Shown: positions 1 to 8,933 of the stretch, one piece after another
Layout of the letters: every line of letters starts with the position of its first letter
Position numbering within the stretch: position 1 is the stretch's first letter
NCBI RefSeq assembly: GCF_034314045.1
Contig: NZ_JAVIWL010000001.1
Span: forward strand, 930,001 to 994,000
DNA length: 64,000 bases
Reading direction: 5' to 3'
Origin: Glaciimonas sp. CA11.2
Lineage (GTDB): Bacteria; Pseudomonadota; Gammaproteobacteria; Burkholderiales; Burkholderiaceae_D
The notes under the pieces: generated by a model
Databases searched by the model: none
Told to the model about the DNA's origin: nothing
Seen by the model: only the letters and a program-made list of their open reading frames with translations
Translations under genes and position numbers: made by a program

Positions 1-1
1 T

Positions 2-358
2 ACGCTAGCAGATATTGTGCTCGCAGCGCAGGCTCAAGCAGCCGATGCTGGTGTTCGCCTGGCGCATTTTCAGAGCAACCACGAAGGTGCGCTGATTGAT
101 CGTATCCATGCCGCAAAAGCTGAAGGGGTAGATGCTATTGTTATCAACCCCGGTGGACTGACACACACCAGTGTTGCATTGAGAGATGCATTATCTGGCG
201 TGGCAATACGCTTTGTGGAAATGCATATTTCCAATATTCACCAACGAGAAGAGTTTAGGCATCACTCTTATCTATCAGGCATTGCCGTTGGCGTCATCTG
301 CGGGTTGGGCGTAGAGGGTTATCGCATCGCGATTTCGTTCGCAATCGATCAACTTTAG
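2..358 (+). CDS. aroQ: 3-dehydroquinate dehydratase type II, 3' part (5' end outside window)
   Basis: This is the C-terminal 118 residues or so of type II dehydroquinase, which dehydrates 3-dehydroquinate to 3-dehydroshikimate in the cytoplasmic shikimate pathway. The reading frame is already open at base 2 (TLADIV...), so the gene begins outside the window and the GTG at 17 is internal. Family hallmarks visible are the QSNHEG stretch, IHAA, the [16 protein letters not shown] segment that binds substrate, the VEMHISN motif carrying the catalytic histidine, and the REEFRHHS loop. It lies 116 bp before accB in the same direction, the arrangement usual in Burkholderiales. Identity is secure; only the missing start is unknown. 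Confidence 0.93.
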   Translation, partial: TLADIVLAAQAQAADAGVRLAHFQSNHEGALIDRIHAAKAEGVDAIVINPGGLTHTSVALRDALSGVAIRFVEMHISNIHQREEFRHHSYLSGIAVGVICGLGVEGYRIAISFAIDQL

Positions 359-474
359 GCTTACAAACATTAATTCGTACCAAACGGATGGTTCTGCCTA
401 CTAAAAAACAAGAATGGCAGTAATTCATTCGTTAACACTTTTTATTCTTAAAACATACACTGAAGGATTGCATT

Positions 475-924
475 ATGGATTTGAGAAAACTTAAAACGTT
501 AATCGACCTAGTCGCTGAATCGGATATCGAAGAGCTGGAAGTCACCGAGGGTGAAAGCAAAGTACGTATTGTTAAGTCATCGCACAATCAGGTCGTGATG
601 ATGCAACCGCAAGTTGCTCAACAACCGTACCAGGCGCAAATGGCGGCACCAGTCAGCGCGCCAGCGGTAGAAGTCCCTGCGGTCCCAGAAGGTCACATCG
701 TCAAATCACCTATGGTCGGCACGTTTTATCGTTCGTCAGCTCCAGGCGCGGGAGTATTTGTAGAGGTCGGCTCGGAAATCAAGGAAGGCGAAACGTTGTG
801 CATCATTGAAGCGATGAAGCTGCTGAATGAAATCGAAGCCGACGTTTCTGGTGTGGTGAAAAAAATTCTGGTGGAAAATGGCCAACCGGTAGAATTCGGT
901 CAACCTTTGTTTATCATCGGTTAA
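475..924 (+). CDS. accB: Biotin carboxyl carrier protein of acetyl-CoA carboxylase
   Basis: AccB carries the biotin that AccC carboxylates and the carboxyltransferase (AccA/AccD) then uses to make malonyl-CoA, the first step of fatty acid synthesis. The 149-residue length is typical. An N-terminal helical region (residues 1-40) is followed by a Pro/Ala/Gln-rich linker (about 42-72) and the biotinyl domain (about 75-149). The biotin acceptor is K115 inside EAMKL, and PMVGTFY marks the start of the lipoyl/biotinyl fold. The ATG is preceded by a weak GAAGGA Shine-Dalgarno sequence. accC follows after an unusually structured 194-bp gap. Confidence 0.97.
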   Translation: MDLRKLKTLIDLVAESDIEELEVTEGESKVRIVKSSHNQVVMMQPQVAQQPYQAQMAAPVSAPAVEVPAVPEGHIVKSPMVGTFYRSSAPGAGVFVEVGSEIKEGETLCIIEAMKLLNEIEADVSGVVKKILVENGQPVEFGQPLFIIG

Positions 925-941
925 GTTCGCGCCAACGGAGA

Positions 942-966
942 GTTTATTCGGGAGAACCGAATAAAC
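942..966 (+). promoter_or_regulatory. Intercistronic hairpin between accB and accC
   Basis: A perfect 10-bp inverted repeat (GTTTATTCGG / CCGAATAAAC) encloses a 5-nt GAGAA loop, starting 18 nt after the accB stop. No T-run follows, so it is not a classical terminator. A second, shorter repeat (CGAACG 1060-1065 / CGTTCG 1074-1079) lies further on. It could stabilise or process the accBC message or attenuate accC; this role is inference. Confidence 0.5.
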
Positions 967-1118
967 TTGCGGACGGCATTGAGCATGATACCGGCGTATT
1001 TATGTAGACAGCGGCTCTTCTCAGAAGTGTCGTCGTACGCCTTTCACGCATCTGCCGCCCGAACGCTTGATATCGTTCGAATTAACGCTTAAATACTAGC
1101 CACGGAATACCATTTACT

Positions 1119-2489
1119 ATGTTTGAAAAAATTCTCATCGCCAATCGCGGCGAAATTGCTTTGCGAATCCAGCGCGCATGCCGCGAAATGGGCATCAAAA
1201 CCGTGGTGGTCCACTCAGAAGCTGACCGCGACGCCAAATATGTGAAGTTGGCAGATGAATCAGTTTGTATCGGCCCCGCACCCTCAAGTCTTAGTTATCT
1301 AAATATGCCAGCGATTATTAGCGCGGCAGAAGTAACTGATGCTGAAGCAATTCATCCCGGCTACGGTTTCCTATCCGAAAATGCCGATTTTGCTGAACGT
1401 GTTGAACAATCCGGTTTTGTCTTTATTGGACCGCGGCCAGCAAATATCCGCTTGATGGGCGATAAAGTCTCCGCCAAACAAGCAATGATCCGTGCTGGCG
1501 TGCCATGCGTTCCAGGTTCAGAAGGCGCACTGCCAGACGATCCGAAAGAAGTAATTAAGATTGCTCGTAAAGTCGGTTATCCGGTCATTATTAAAGCATC
1601 AGGCGGTGGTGGCGGACGCGGTATGCGTGTTGTCCATACGGAAGCAGCATTGGCTAATGCCGTCACGATGACAAAAACTGAAGCTGGCGCAGCTTTCGGC
1701 AATCCAGAAGTCTATATGGAAAAATATCTGGAAAATCCGCGTCACGTGGAAATTCAGATTTTGGCCGATCAGTATAAGAATGCCATTTGGCTCGGTGAGC
1801 GCGACTGCTCCATGCAACGCCGCCACCAAAAAGTGATTGAAGAAGCACCAGCACCGGGCATCCCGCGCAAAGTCGTTGAAAAAATTGGCGATCGTTGTGC
1901 CGAAGCCTGTCGCAAGATGGATTATCGCGGCGCTGGGACGTTTGAATTTTTGTATGAAAACGGTGAGTTCTATTTCATCGAAATGAATACACGCGTCCAG
2001 GTTGAACATCCGATCACCGAAATGATTACCGGTGTTGACATCGTTCAAGAGCAAATTCATATCGCTGCAGGCGAAAAATTGCGGTATCGCCAACGCGATA
2101 TTCATCTGACCGGTCATTCGATAGAATGTCGCATCAACGCCGAAGATGCGTTCAAGTTCACGCCATCGCCGGGTAAAATCCTCACGTGGCATGTCCCGGG
2201 CGGCCCTGGAATTCGGGTTGACTCGCATGCATACGCTGGCTATTACGTACCGCCACACTATGATTCAATGATCGGCAAGGTGATCTCATACGGCACTACC
2301 CGCGAACAAGCGATCAAGCGCATGCAAATTGCGCTCTCCGAGATGGTAGTCGAAGGTATTAGCACCAATATTCCACTGCATCGTGAGTTAATGATCGATG
2401 CGCGCTTTATTGAAGGCGGTACCAACATCCACTATCTGGAACATAAACTGGCCGAAAGACCGGATTTACCTAAACCTGAAAAGAAGTAA
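1119..2489 (+). CDS. accC: Biotin carboxylase subunit of acetyl-CoA carboxylase
   Basis: AccC is the ATP-grasp enzyme that carboxylates biotin on AccB with bicarbonate and ATP. At 456 residues it is close to the usual ~450. Visible landmarks are the N-terminal [23 protein letters not shown] near residue 80, the ATP-binding lysines K116 and K159, the glycine-rich loop at 162-168, the [16 protein letters not shown] catalytic segment near 285-300, and a C-terminal carboxylase domain. It is followed by prmA after only 8 bp, as expected of a shared transcript. A long antisense open frame lies inside it and is a shadow. Confidence 0.98.
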   Translation: MFEKILIANRGEIALRIQRACREMGIKTVVVHSEADRDAKYVKLADESVCIGPAPSSLSYLNMPAIISAAEVTDAEAIHPGYGFLSENADFAERVEQSGFVFIGPRPANIRLMGDKVSAKQAMIRAGVPCVPGSEGALPDDPKEVIKIARKVGYPVIIKASGGGGGRGMRVVHTEAALANAVTMTKTEAGAAFGNPEVYMEKYLENPRHVEIQILADQYKNAIWLGERDCSMQRRHQKVIEEAPAPGIPRKVVEKIGDRCAEACRKMDYRGAGTFEFLYENGEFYFIEMNTRVQVEHPITEMITGVDIVQEQIHIAAGEKLRYRQRDIHLTGHSIECRINAEDAFKFTPSPGKILTWHVPGGPGIRVDSHAYAGYYVPPHYDSMIGKVISYGTTREQAIKRMQIALSEMVVEGISTNIPLHRELMIDARFIEGGTNIHYLEHKLAERPDLPKPEKK

Positions 2490-2497
2490 GGCTGCAC

Positions 2498-3433
2498 ATG
2501 AGCTGGACCGAAATTGTTATAGAAGTAGCGCGCAGTCACGCTGAAGCGTTGTCAGACGCATTGATGGAAGCTGGCGCATTATCGGTCTCAGTGGAAGACG
2601 CGGACGAAGGCACGGCAGCCGAACAACCTTTGTTCGGCGAACCGGGCATGGAACCGGAAGAAGCAGCATGGGAGCGGAGCCGTGTTGTCGCGTTGAGTGA
2701 CGTCGACGTTGATCATGACGCCATTGTCACCGCCGCCGCATTAGCGTGCGGCTTGCAATCAGCACCGGAATACACGTTGCGCTCGGTTGGCGAGCAAGAC
2801 TGGGTACGGTTAACGCAGTCACAGTTTGCTCCCATTCATATCGGTAAAAATATTTGGGTCGTGCCAAGCTGGCACGATGCGCCTGACGCAAATGGACTGA
2901 TCCTGGAACTGGATCCCGGCCTCGCATTCGGCACCGGCAGCCATCCGACCACACGTTTGTGCATGGAGTGGCTAGAAACCCATCTTGGCGAACAAAAGGT
3001 GGAGTCTGTACTCGATTACGGATGCGGCTCAGGTATTTTGGCGATGGTAGCTAAAAAACTCGGCGCAGCGAGCGTCATTGGGGTGGACATTGATCCCCAG
3101 GCGATCGTGTCCGCGAGCGACAATAGCGCCCGTAATCACTGTGATATTAATTATTATTTGCCAGATGATTTCGTGAAACGCGCAGGACAAGAGACATTCG
3201 ACATCGTCGTGGCAAACATTTTGTCAGGTCCGTTACAGCTGATGTCTGCGATGTTGTGCGCGCGCATTGCACTTGGCGGCAGCCTCACGTTGTCAGGCGT
3301 TTTAGCAGAGCAAGCACAGGACGTCATTGCGGCTTATGCACCGTGGATAGAGCTGACGGTCTGGCGCGAGCAGGATGGCTGGGTTGCATTGTCGGGCACT
3401 TTACCGACAGTGTCAGCTGGATTACCTAGGTAA
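2498..3433 (+). CDS. prmA: Ribosomal protein L11 methyltransferase
   Basis: PrmA uses S-adenosylmethionine to trimethylate amino groups of ribosomal protein L11. The 311-residue product starts [10 protein letters not shown], like other PrmA proteins. It has the family motif FGTGSHPTT at 144-152, the SAM-binding motif I DYGCGSG at 173-179, GVDIDPQA just after, and an NILSGPL motif (usually NILAGPL) near residue 237. It sits 8 bp after accC and its stop is 2 bp before the next ATG, so translation of the three is probably coupled. Confidence 0.95.
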   Translation: MSWTEIVIEVARSHAEALSDALMEAGALSVSVEDADEGTAAEQPLFGEPGMEPEEAAWERSRVVALSDVDVDHDAIVTAAALACGLQSAPEYTLRSVGEQDWVRLTQSQFAPIHIGKNIWVVPSWHDAPDANGLILELDPGLAFGTGSHPTTRLCMEWLETHLGEQKVESVLDYGCGSGILAMVAKKLGAASVIGVDIDPQAIVSASDNSARNHCDINYYLPDDFVKRAGQETFDIVVANILSGPLQLMSAMLCARIALGGSLTLSGVLAEQAQDVIAAYAPWIELTVWREQDGWVALSGTLPTVSAGLPR

Positions 3434-3435
3434 TT

Positions 3436-4923
3436 ATGGCGCTGGCGACGCGATGCCCCCATTGTCAGACCACCTTTCGGGTCGCTAATGATCAATTGAA
3501 ATTGCGCGCAGGGTTGGTCCGATGCGGCTCCTGCCGTGAAGTGTTCAATGGCATCGAACACTTGGTAAGGCCAGACCATTCAGCGCCGACCGAAATCCCT
3601 ATAAGCCTAACAGCTAAAGACCATAGCGATCCGTCTCAAACGACGCCTGCATTTCAGGCCTCAACAGCTTTTCCAGATCGCACCACATTTTCAGCACCTG
3701 CGCCAATTGCTCCAGAAATAGTACTGACAAAAACCTCTTCCACTGCCATCGCCAACAGTAAGTGGTTTGGGCCGCTGGAACGTCGTCCAGTTTATTTACC
3801 TGATTCAGCACAACCGCCGTCGTCGACTTCTGAATATCTGTCCTCGGCGCTTTCGTCAACGCTATACTCTCCGCCAACTAAACCTCTCGCATTCACAGAG
3901 GGCGTGGAAGGCCATCCGTTTGAGCCAACGTTTGCGCCATCTTCAGATCAGGACGTTAAGCCAACCGAAGTAGAAGCGCCAGGCGAAGCGACCCCACAAG
4001 TTGGGGTTGACGTTCAGCATACAACTTCTGCGACTAGCAGCATAAAATTACCAGATGTGTGGCATCGTCTTCAGACCAACGAACCAGATCTAAGTGGAAT
4101 AAATAGTCCGGTCGACGAGGAAGACCCGTTGCAGCGGATGACCTTATTTCAGGTAGCCTCTGGCAATTCGCCTCATGCTGAAAACGTATTCTTGCCGGAC
4201 GGCACAGATACTGCTGAAGATGAAGAGCTTGATCGACTGATTGACGAGCTGCAAAATAGGCACTGGAATGGAAAAAAGAAGAATCCGCCAGAGCCAACCA
4301 TTGAGAGTGGCGTAGACGTTACTTTCAAGGGCCGCAGCAATGAAACCAGTCAAGAAAACCCGCGCCAGGCCGACCAAGGCATGCACGATGTCCTAGCAGA
4401 ACCGCGATTTATGCAGCAAGCAAAACGCAAACAGCGTGTCGGCGGCGTGGTTCGGACCTTCATGTGGATCGCTAGTGTGATCCTGACCGTTGGCTTGATT
4501 GGACAAACGGGTTATCGCTATCGGGATCAACTCGCGGCAAGTGTCCCCATGCTCAAACCATTACTGCAGAGCGCATGCGGCAAATTTGGATGCCAGATAA
4601 ACTTACCAACCAGCATCGACGATATATCGATCGAATCTAATGAACTGCAATTAATCGCGCCTGCGCGTAATCTGTTTGCCTTAACATTGCTGATGCGTAA
4701 TCGCAGCAGCACGGCGCAAGCTTGGCCAACAGTCGAACTGACATTGAATGACGCTAGCGAAAAAGCGATAGCGCGACGTGTCTTTGCGCCAAGCGACTAT
4801 CTAACGACCGTGGCGGATACAGCAGATGGATTCCGCCGTAACACCGAACATCCCGTCAAATTGACGTTTGAACTGTTACAGTTAAAGCCATCCGGATATC
4901 GGGTTTACCTCTTTTACCCATAG
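3436..4923 (+). CDS. Zinc-ribbon and DUF3426 domain membrane protein
   Basis: A 495-residue protein of unknown function found after prmA in many betaproteobacteria. The N-terminus is an MJ0042-type zinc ribbon: CPHC at residues 8-11 and CGSC about 31-34, followed by EVFNGIEHL. Residues ~50-330 are low complexity, rich in Pro, Ser, Thr and acid residues. A single transmembrane helix lies near 341-359 (FMWIASVILTVGLIGQ), and a C-terminal DUF3426 domain (about 365-495) probably faces the periplasm. It starts 2 bp after the prmA stop. The topology suggests a cytoplasmic metal-binding head tethered to the membrane; no function should be assigned. Confidence 0.85.
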   Translation: MALATRCPHCQTTFRVANDQLKLRAGLVRCGSCREVFNGIEHLVRPDHSAPTEIPISLTAKDHSDPSQTTPAFQASTAFPDRTTFSAPAPIAPEIVLTKTSSTAIANSKWFGPLERRPVYLPDSAQPPSSTSEYLSSALSSTLYSPPTKPLAFTEGVEGHPFEPTFAPSSDQDVKPTEVEAPGEATPQVGVDVQHTTSATSSIKLPDVWHRLQTNEPDLSGINSPVDEEDPLQRMTLFQVASGNSPHAENVFLPDGTDTAEDEELDRLIDELQNRHWNGKKKNPPEPTIESGVDVTFKGRSNETSQENPRQADQGMHDVLAEPRFMQQAKRKQRVGGVVRTFMWIASVILTVGLIGQTGYRYRDQLAASVPMLKPLLQSACGKFGCQINLPTSIDDISIESNELQLIAPARNLFALTLLMRNRSSTAQAWPTVELTLNDASEKAIARRVFAPSDYLTTVADTADGFRRNTEHPVKLTFELLQLKPSGYRVYLFYP

Positions 4924-5052
4924 TTTCTGCGCGTCAACTACCAAATTTTAAAGTGGGTATTCTGATCTATTTTCGGCATTATTGCTAAACTGATTACCGA
5001 ACTGATTTACAACCACATTCCAACCGATTTCTCCTTATTCTGAAAACCACCT

Positions 5053-5994
5053 ATGACATCCCTCATCTCCGGTTCATTAGCTTACGACGTCATCATGCAA
5101 TATCCGGGCCGCTTTGCGGATGCCCTTCTGCCGGATCAATTGCATAAAATAAACGTGTCCTTTTTAGTACCCACCATGCGCCGGGATTTCGGCGGGTGCG
5201 CTGGCAATATTGCTTACAATTTAAAATTGCTGGGTGGCGAACCATTGATCATGGCGACCGTTGGCAATGATGCGGCCCCCTATCTGGAACGGTTGAAACA
5301 GTTGGATATTTCATGTGCCGGCATTCGCACCATCGACTCCATCTACACCGCACAATGCTTTATCACCACGGATGCAAATAACAACCAGATTACCGCTTTC
5401 CACCCAGGCGCAATGACGCACTCACACGAAGTGACCATGGCTGATTTAAGCACGCGTAGCGCTATCAAATACGCCATCGTCGCACCGGATGGTCGTGACG
5501 GGATGCTGCAACATGCTGAGCATGCGGTATCACATGGCATTCCGCTGATCTTTGATCCAGGCCAAGGTATGCCCATGTTTGACGGCGCGGAGTTGCGGCG
5601 TTTTATTGATTGGGCAACCTACATTGCGGTCAATGATTACGAGGCTGAATTACTGACTTCACGGACAGGTCTGTCGCTGTCACAAATTGCTGATCAAGTA
5701 ACTGCGCTGGTGGTGACACGTGGCGAGTTAGGAGCGGATGTCTTTACCGGTGGCAACAAAGTCACGATTCCTTGCGTGGAGGCTGAACGCTTGCTAGATC
5801 CGACCGGATGCGGCGATGCTTTCCGCGCCGGAATATTATACGGACTTACAACGGGTATGGACTGGCCTACGATTACGCGACTGTCCAATTTAATGGGTAG
5901 TATAAAAATCGCGGAGCAAGGACCGCAAAATCATGCTCCAACTCGCGCAGAAATCGATGATCGTTTTCAAAAGGCATTTGGTTACCAATTGTAA
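5053..5994 (+). CDS. PfkB-family carbohydrate/nucleoside kinase
   Basis: A 313-residue ribokinase-fold kinase. It shows the PfkB signature 1 region FGGCAGNIAYNLKLLGG near residue 55-70 and the second signature DPTGCGDAFRAG, in which D255 is the expected catalytic base and the GCGD loop the anion hole. The N-terminus MTSLISGSLAYDVIM and the family's frequent placement beside this gene cluster make an adenosine-kinase-like enzyme more likely than a sugar kinase, but the substrate cannot be read from sequence. It lies 129 bp after the DUF3426 gene and is followed by a hairpin. Confidence 0.85.
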   Translation: MTSLISGSLAYDVIMQYPGRFADALLPDQLHKINVSFLVPTMRRDFGGCAGNIAYNLKLLGGEPLIMATVGNDAAPYLERLKQLDISCAGIRTIDSIYTAQCFITTDANNNQITAFHPGAMTHSHEVTMADLSTRSAIKYAIVAPDGRDGMLQHAEHAVSHGIPLIFDPGQGMPMFDGAELRRFIDWATYIAVNDYEAELLTSRTGLSLSQIADQVTALVVTRGELGADVFTGGNKVTIPCVEAERLLDPTGCGDAFRAGILYGLTTGMDWPTITRLSNLMGSIKIAEQGPQNHAPTRAEIDDRFQKAFGYQL

Positions 5995-6053
5995 AATGAT
6001 AATCAAAGTTTAACCGGAAATCATGAGGGCGCTCATAACCCGAAGCTAAATTG

Positions 6054-6078
6054 CGCTTAAATAGCTACTATTTAAGCG
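6054..6078 (+). terminator. Hairpin after the PfkB kinase gene
   Basis: A perfect 10-bp stem (CGCTTAAATA / TATTTAAGCG) with a 5-nt loop begins 59 nt after the kinase stop. The arms are A/T-rich and no strong T-run follows, so termination is only possible, not shown. Confidence 0.35.
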
Positions 6079-6209
6079 AAGATCAGAATATTTCGCCCCT
6101 TATCGTGGTTCATTGCATTTTTTTCATTGTTAAGATCAATAAAAGCCGCTTATGAACTTCACCTGTCGTTCCGCGTCCAATATTGCATCACGACAAGGAA
6201 GCAGGGATC

Positions 6210-6536
6210 ATGAAAAAAATTCTTTTATTAGGCGCCGTGGGCGCAATGCTGCTACTCGCTGGCTGTGTTGCCGTCCCTTATGACGGTTATGGAAACTCCG
6301 GCTACGGTTATGGCGGTGGCTATACGCCTTATGGTGCGGTAGATGGCGCCTATGTCGGCGGGGGCCCCGTTTACGCAGCACCAGCAGTATCGTTAGGGTT
6401 CGGATACTCTAACTTTGGGTACAGCCCGTATCGCTGGGGTAACGGTTGGCATGGTGGTCGCGGCGGCGGATGGGGTCACGGCGGGCGCGGTGGAGGTGGA
6501 CGTGGCGGAGGCGGTCATTGGGGCGGCGGACGCTAA
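6210..6536 (+). CDS. Small glycine-rich lipoprotein
   Basis: A 108-residue predicted lipoprotein of unknown function. The chosen ATG has an AAGGAAG Shine-Dalgarno sequence 8 nt upstream; an in-frame TTG 27 bp earlier would spoil the signal peptide. MKK is followed by a hydrophobic stretch and the lipobox LLAGC, with C19 as the lipidated residue. After it come Gly/Tyr-rich repeats (YGNSGYGYGG type) and a C-terminal Gly/Arg/His/Trp tail (GHGGRGGGG...HWGGGR). Such tails occur in many small envelope lipoproteins of Burkholderiales. It lies 93 bp before an exported peroxiredoxin in the same direction. Confidence 0.75.
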   Translation: MKKILLLGAVGAMLLLAGCVAVPYDGYGNSGYGYGGGYTPYGAVDGAYVGGGPVYAAPAVSLGFGYSNFGYSPYRWGNGWHGGRGGGWGHGGRGGGGRGGGGHWGGGR

Positions 6537-6629
6537 GAGTCTCCGCAGCAATCAAAATCCAGTCGACAAAGCAACGTTAAGGCCGCATGATAACCAATAC
6601 TTTTAATGGTTATCTCTAAAGGAATTGAC

Positions 6630-7178
6630 ATGAGACGATGGATTGCCGCACTAGCTGGACTTGTGGTGAGCGCGACTGTAATCGTGTCTGCGCTGGCAGC
6701 ACTGAAAGTTGGCGAAAAAGCGCCCAACTTCACCACCGATGCATCTTTGGGTGGCAAGGTCTTTACTTATTCTTTAGCCAATGAGCTGAAAAAGGGGCCG
6801 GTCGTATTGTATTTTTATCCCGCGGCATTCACTAAAGGCTGCACGATTGAAGCCCACTTGTTTGCTGATGCAACCGATAAATACAAGGCTCTCGGCGCGA
6901 CTGTAATCGGTGTTTCCAACGACAATATTGACACACTCAATAAATTTTCTCTCAGCGAATGTCGTAGTAAATTTGCTGTTGCAGCCGATACTACCCAAAG
7001 CATCATGAAGTCATACGACTCAGTTCTGCTATCCAAGACCAGTTATGCCGATCGCGTATCTTATGTTATTGCCCCGAATGGCAATATTATTTACGAATAC
7101 AGCAGCTTGAGCCCTGAAAAGCACGTTGAAAATACAATGCAGGCATTGCAGCAATGGGTCACGAACAATAAAAAATAA
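6630..7178 (+). CDS. Exported peroxiredoxin (AhpC/TSA, BCP-like)
   Basis: A 182-residue thiol peroxidase expected to reduce hydrogen peroxide or organic peroxides. The ATG at 6630 has AAAGGA 6 nt upstream; an ATG 24 bp earlier lacks this. Residues 1-25 look like a signal peptide (MRRW then hydrophobic, ALA-A cleavage region), so the enzyme should act in the periplasm. The peroxidatic motif is PAAFTKGC with C71 as the active cysteine. The cysteine five residues later that many BCP enzymes use for resolution is absent, and C111 (SLSECR) is the only other cysteine. A strong terminator follows. Confidence 0.85.
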   Translation: MRRWIAALAGLVVSATVIVSALAALKVGEKAPNFTTDASLGGKVFTYSLANELKKGPVVLYFYPAAFTKGCTIEAHLFADATDKYKALGATVIGVSNDNIDTLNKFSLSECRSKFAVAADTTQSIMKSYDSVLLSKTSYADRVSYVIAPNGNIIYEYSSLSPEKHVENTMQALQQWVTNNKK

Positions 7179-7211
7179 TTTAACGTTGAGTATTGTTGCT
7201 AAAGCATACAA

Positions 7212-7244
7212 AAAAGCGCGCTTACGATGAGTAAGCGCGCTTTT
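7212..7244 (+). terminator. Rho-independent terminator, bidirectional
   Basis: A perfect 14-bp stem (AAAAGCGCGCTTAC / GTAAGCGCGCTTTT) with a GATGA loop sits 33 bp after the peroxiredoxin stop. The A-tract and T-tract flanks allow termination on both strands, fitting the convergent MFS gene beyond it. Confidence 0.9.
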
Positions 7245-7386
7245 ATATTTCTAGCTTCCAAATCTGCATAAAGGTAATAGCTTCAGGTGTGGCTATCGAC
7301 AGTCGTAAATTGACAATAATCTTGCTTCTCATGCCAATTATTACTGTTGACATCCTGCTGTCGCGCCACCTTGAGCGGTTAGCTTT

Positions 7387-8619
7387 TTAGCTAGCCACCG
7401 CTTTTTGTCTGTGCGCATCAAGATTAGGTAGAAAAGCCGCGAATAACCCAATCAAAGGGAGGAACGAACACACCTGATAAACAAAGTGAATATCGGTCAT
7501 ATCGGCTAATTTACCCAAAGCTGCCGCGCCAATCCCTCCCATGCCGAACGCAAATCCAAAGAATAAACCAGACACAGTACCAACTTTGCCCGGCACCAAC
7601 TCCTGAGCGAATACCAAAATGGCTGAGAACGCAGAAGCCAGAATTAAGCCAATCACAACCGTCAAAATGCCGGTCCAGAACAAATTAGCATAGGGCAACA
7701 TCAGCGTAAAAGGCGCAACGCCTAATATCGATACCCAAATCACCAACTTGCGCCCGACGCGGTCGCCGATTGGACCGCCCAGCATTGTGCCAGCCGCAAC
7801 CGCAAACAAAAATATGAACAGATGCACTTGCGCCGACTGCACTGACAAATGAAATTTATCAATCAGGTAAAAAGTAAAATAGCTGCTCAAACTAGCCATG
7901 TAAAAATACTTAGAAAAAATGAGTAGCAGCAAAATACCAATTGAAAATAGTACTTTTTTGCGTGGTAAAGCAACGAAGACCTGATGTGCTTTGGCGCTCT
8001 TTTTTATCCGCCCCTGTTGTTTGTACCAGTTGCCAATTTGCCATAACACTGCAATGGCTAACAACGCCGCCAACGAAAACCAGGCAATGCTGGTTTGTCC
8101 GTGTGGAATAATAATCCATGCGGCCAGCAACGGTCCCATCGAGCTACCCGCATTGCCGCCGACCTGAAATATTGATTGCGCCAGACCGTGCCGCCCACCT
8201 GACGCCATACGCGCTACACGCGATGACTCTGGATGAAAGATAGATGATCCAGTACCGACCAGCGCCGCTGCGACCAATAACACCCCAAAACTTGGTGCCA
8301 TTGCCAACGTTACCAACCCGACCAGCGTGAAACACATTCCTGCCGCCAACGAATACGGCTTTGGATGCTTGTCAGTGTAGAGACCAACCACTGGTTGCAA
8401 AATCGAGGCAGTAATCTGATAGGTTAAGGTAATAAGCCCGATTTCAGCAAAACTGAGGCTAAAGTTAGCCTTTAACAACGGATAAATCGCCAGAATCAGC
8501 GACTGAATCATGTCATTCAAAAAATGGGCAAAACTGATCGCGCCTAGAACGCGAAAGCCGGTTTTTTCCGAACTTTGCTCTTTCTGCGAAACGGGTAATT
8601 GATTGATAGCTGTTTGCAT
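7387..8619 (-). CDS. fsr: Fosmidomycin-resistance-type MFS efflux transporter
   Basis: A 410-residue inner-membrane transporter of the major facilitator superfamily with about 12 hydrophobic segments. The motifs AHFLNDMIQSLILAIYPLL near the N-terminus, the YTDKHPKPYSL loop between helices 2 and 3, and SIFHPESSRVARMASGGRHG near residue 128 are typical of the Fsr family, which exports fosmidomycin. The natural substrate here is unknown. It is transcribed divergently from an AraC-family gene across a 314-bp spacer, which suggests that the AraC protein controls it. Confidence 0.85.
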   Translation of the reverse strand: MQTAINQLPVSQKEQSSEKTGFRVLGAISFAHFLNDMIQSLILAIYPLLKANFSLSFAEIGLITLTYQITASILQPVVGLYTDKHPKPYSLAAGMCFTLVGLVTLAMAPSFGVLLVAAALVGTGSSIFHPESSRVARMASGGRHGLAQSIFQVGGNAGSSMGPLLAAWIIIPHGQTSIAWFSLAALLAIAVLWQIGNWYKQQGRIKKSAKAHQVFVALPRKKVLFSIGILLLLIFSKYFYMASLSSYFTFYLIDKFHLSVQSAQVHLFIFLFAVAAGTMLGGPIGDRVGRKLVIWVSILGVAPFTLMLPYANLFWTGILTVVIGLILASAFSAILVFAQELVPGKVGTVSGLFFGFAFGMGGIGAAALGKLADMTDIHFVYQVCSFLPLIGLFAAFLPNLDAHRQKAVAS

Positions 8620-8933
8620 GGCGAGTAGAAAAAAGTATAAAAACTGATGGTGGAAGGCATAAGCTCAATAAGGCTTAGGGCCGACGGTGCCAGCAACTTG
8701 CCTCAACATTTGCTGACTTTGACTTAATCCTGATCTTGTTACGCTAATTTTCTCCCTGATAACTTTTGGATGGCCGGGCTTAACAACTCTGGTATCAGGC
8801 GAAAATCACTTTTAAAGCGAACAGATTACACCGCTACTCACTGCAGTGTAAGCAAAAACACGGCGACTGTTTTAAGATAAAATGTCATCTTCTATCGTAT
8901 TTCTGCCATTCGCTCATACCGATTGCCACCATC
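8620..8933. promoter_or_regulatory. Divergent fsr/AraC intergenic region
   Basis: This 314-bp non-coding spacer must hold both promoters. The clearest symmetry is a 10-bp palindrome CACTGCAGTG at 8839-8848, overlapping a wider repeat TTACAC (8826-8831) / GTGTAA (8846-8851). This is a candidate operator for the AraC protein. No convincing -35/-10 pair was fixed by eye. Confidence 0.35.

Noticed and set aside
1599..2258. 219-codon open frame antisense to accC
   Set aside because: It mirrors a highly conserved gene, has no start signal and its product resembles no family; a shadow frame.
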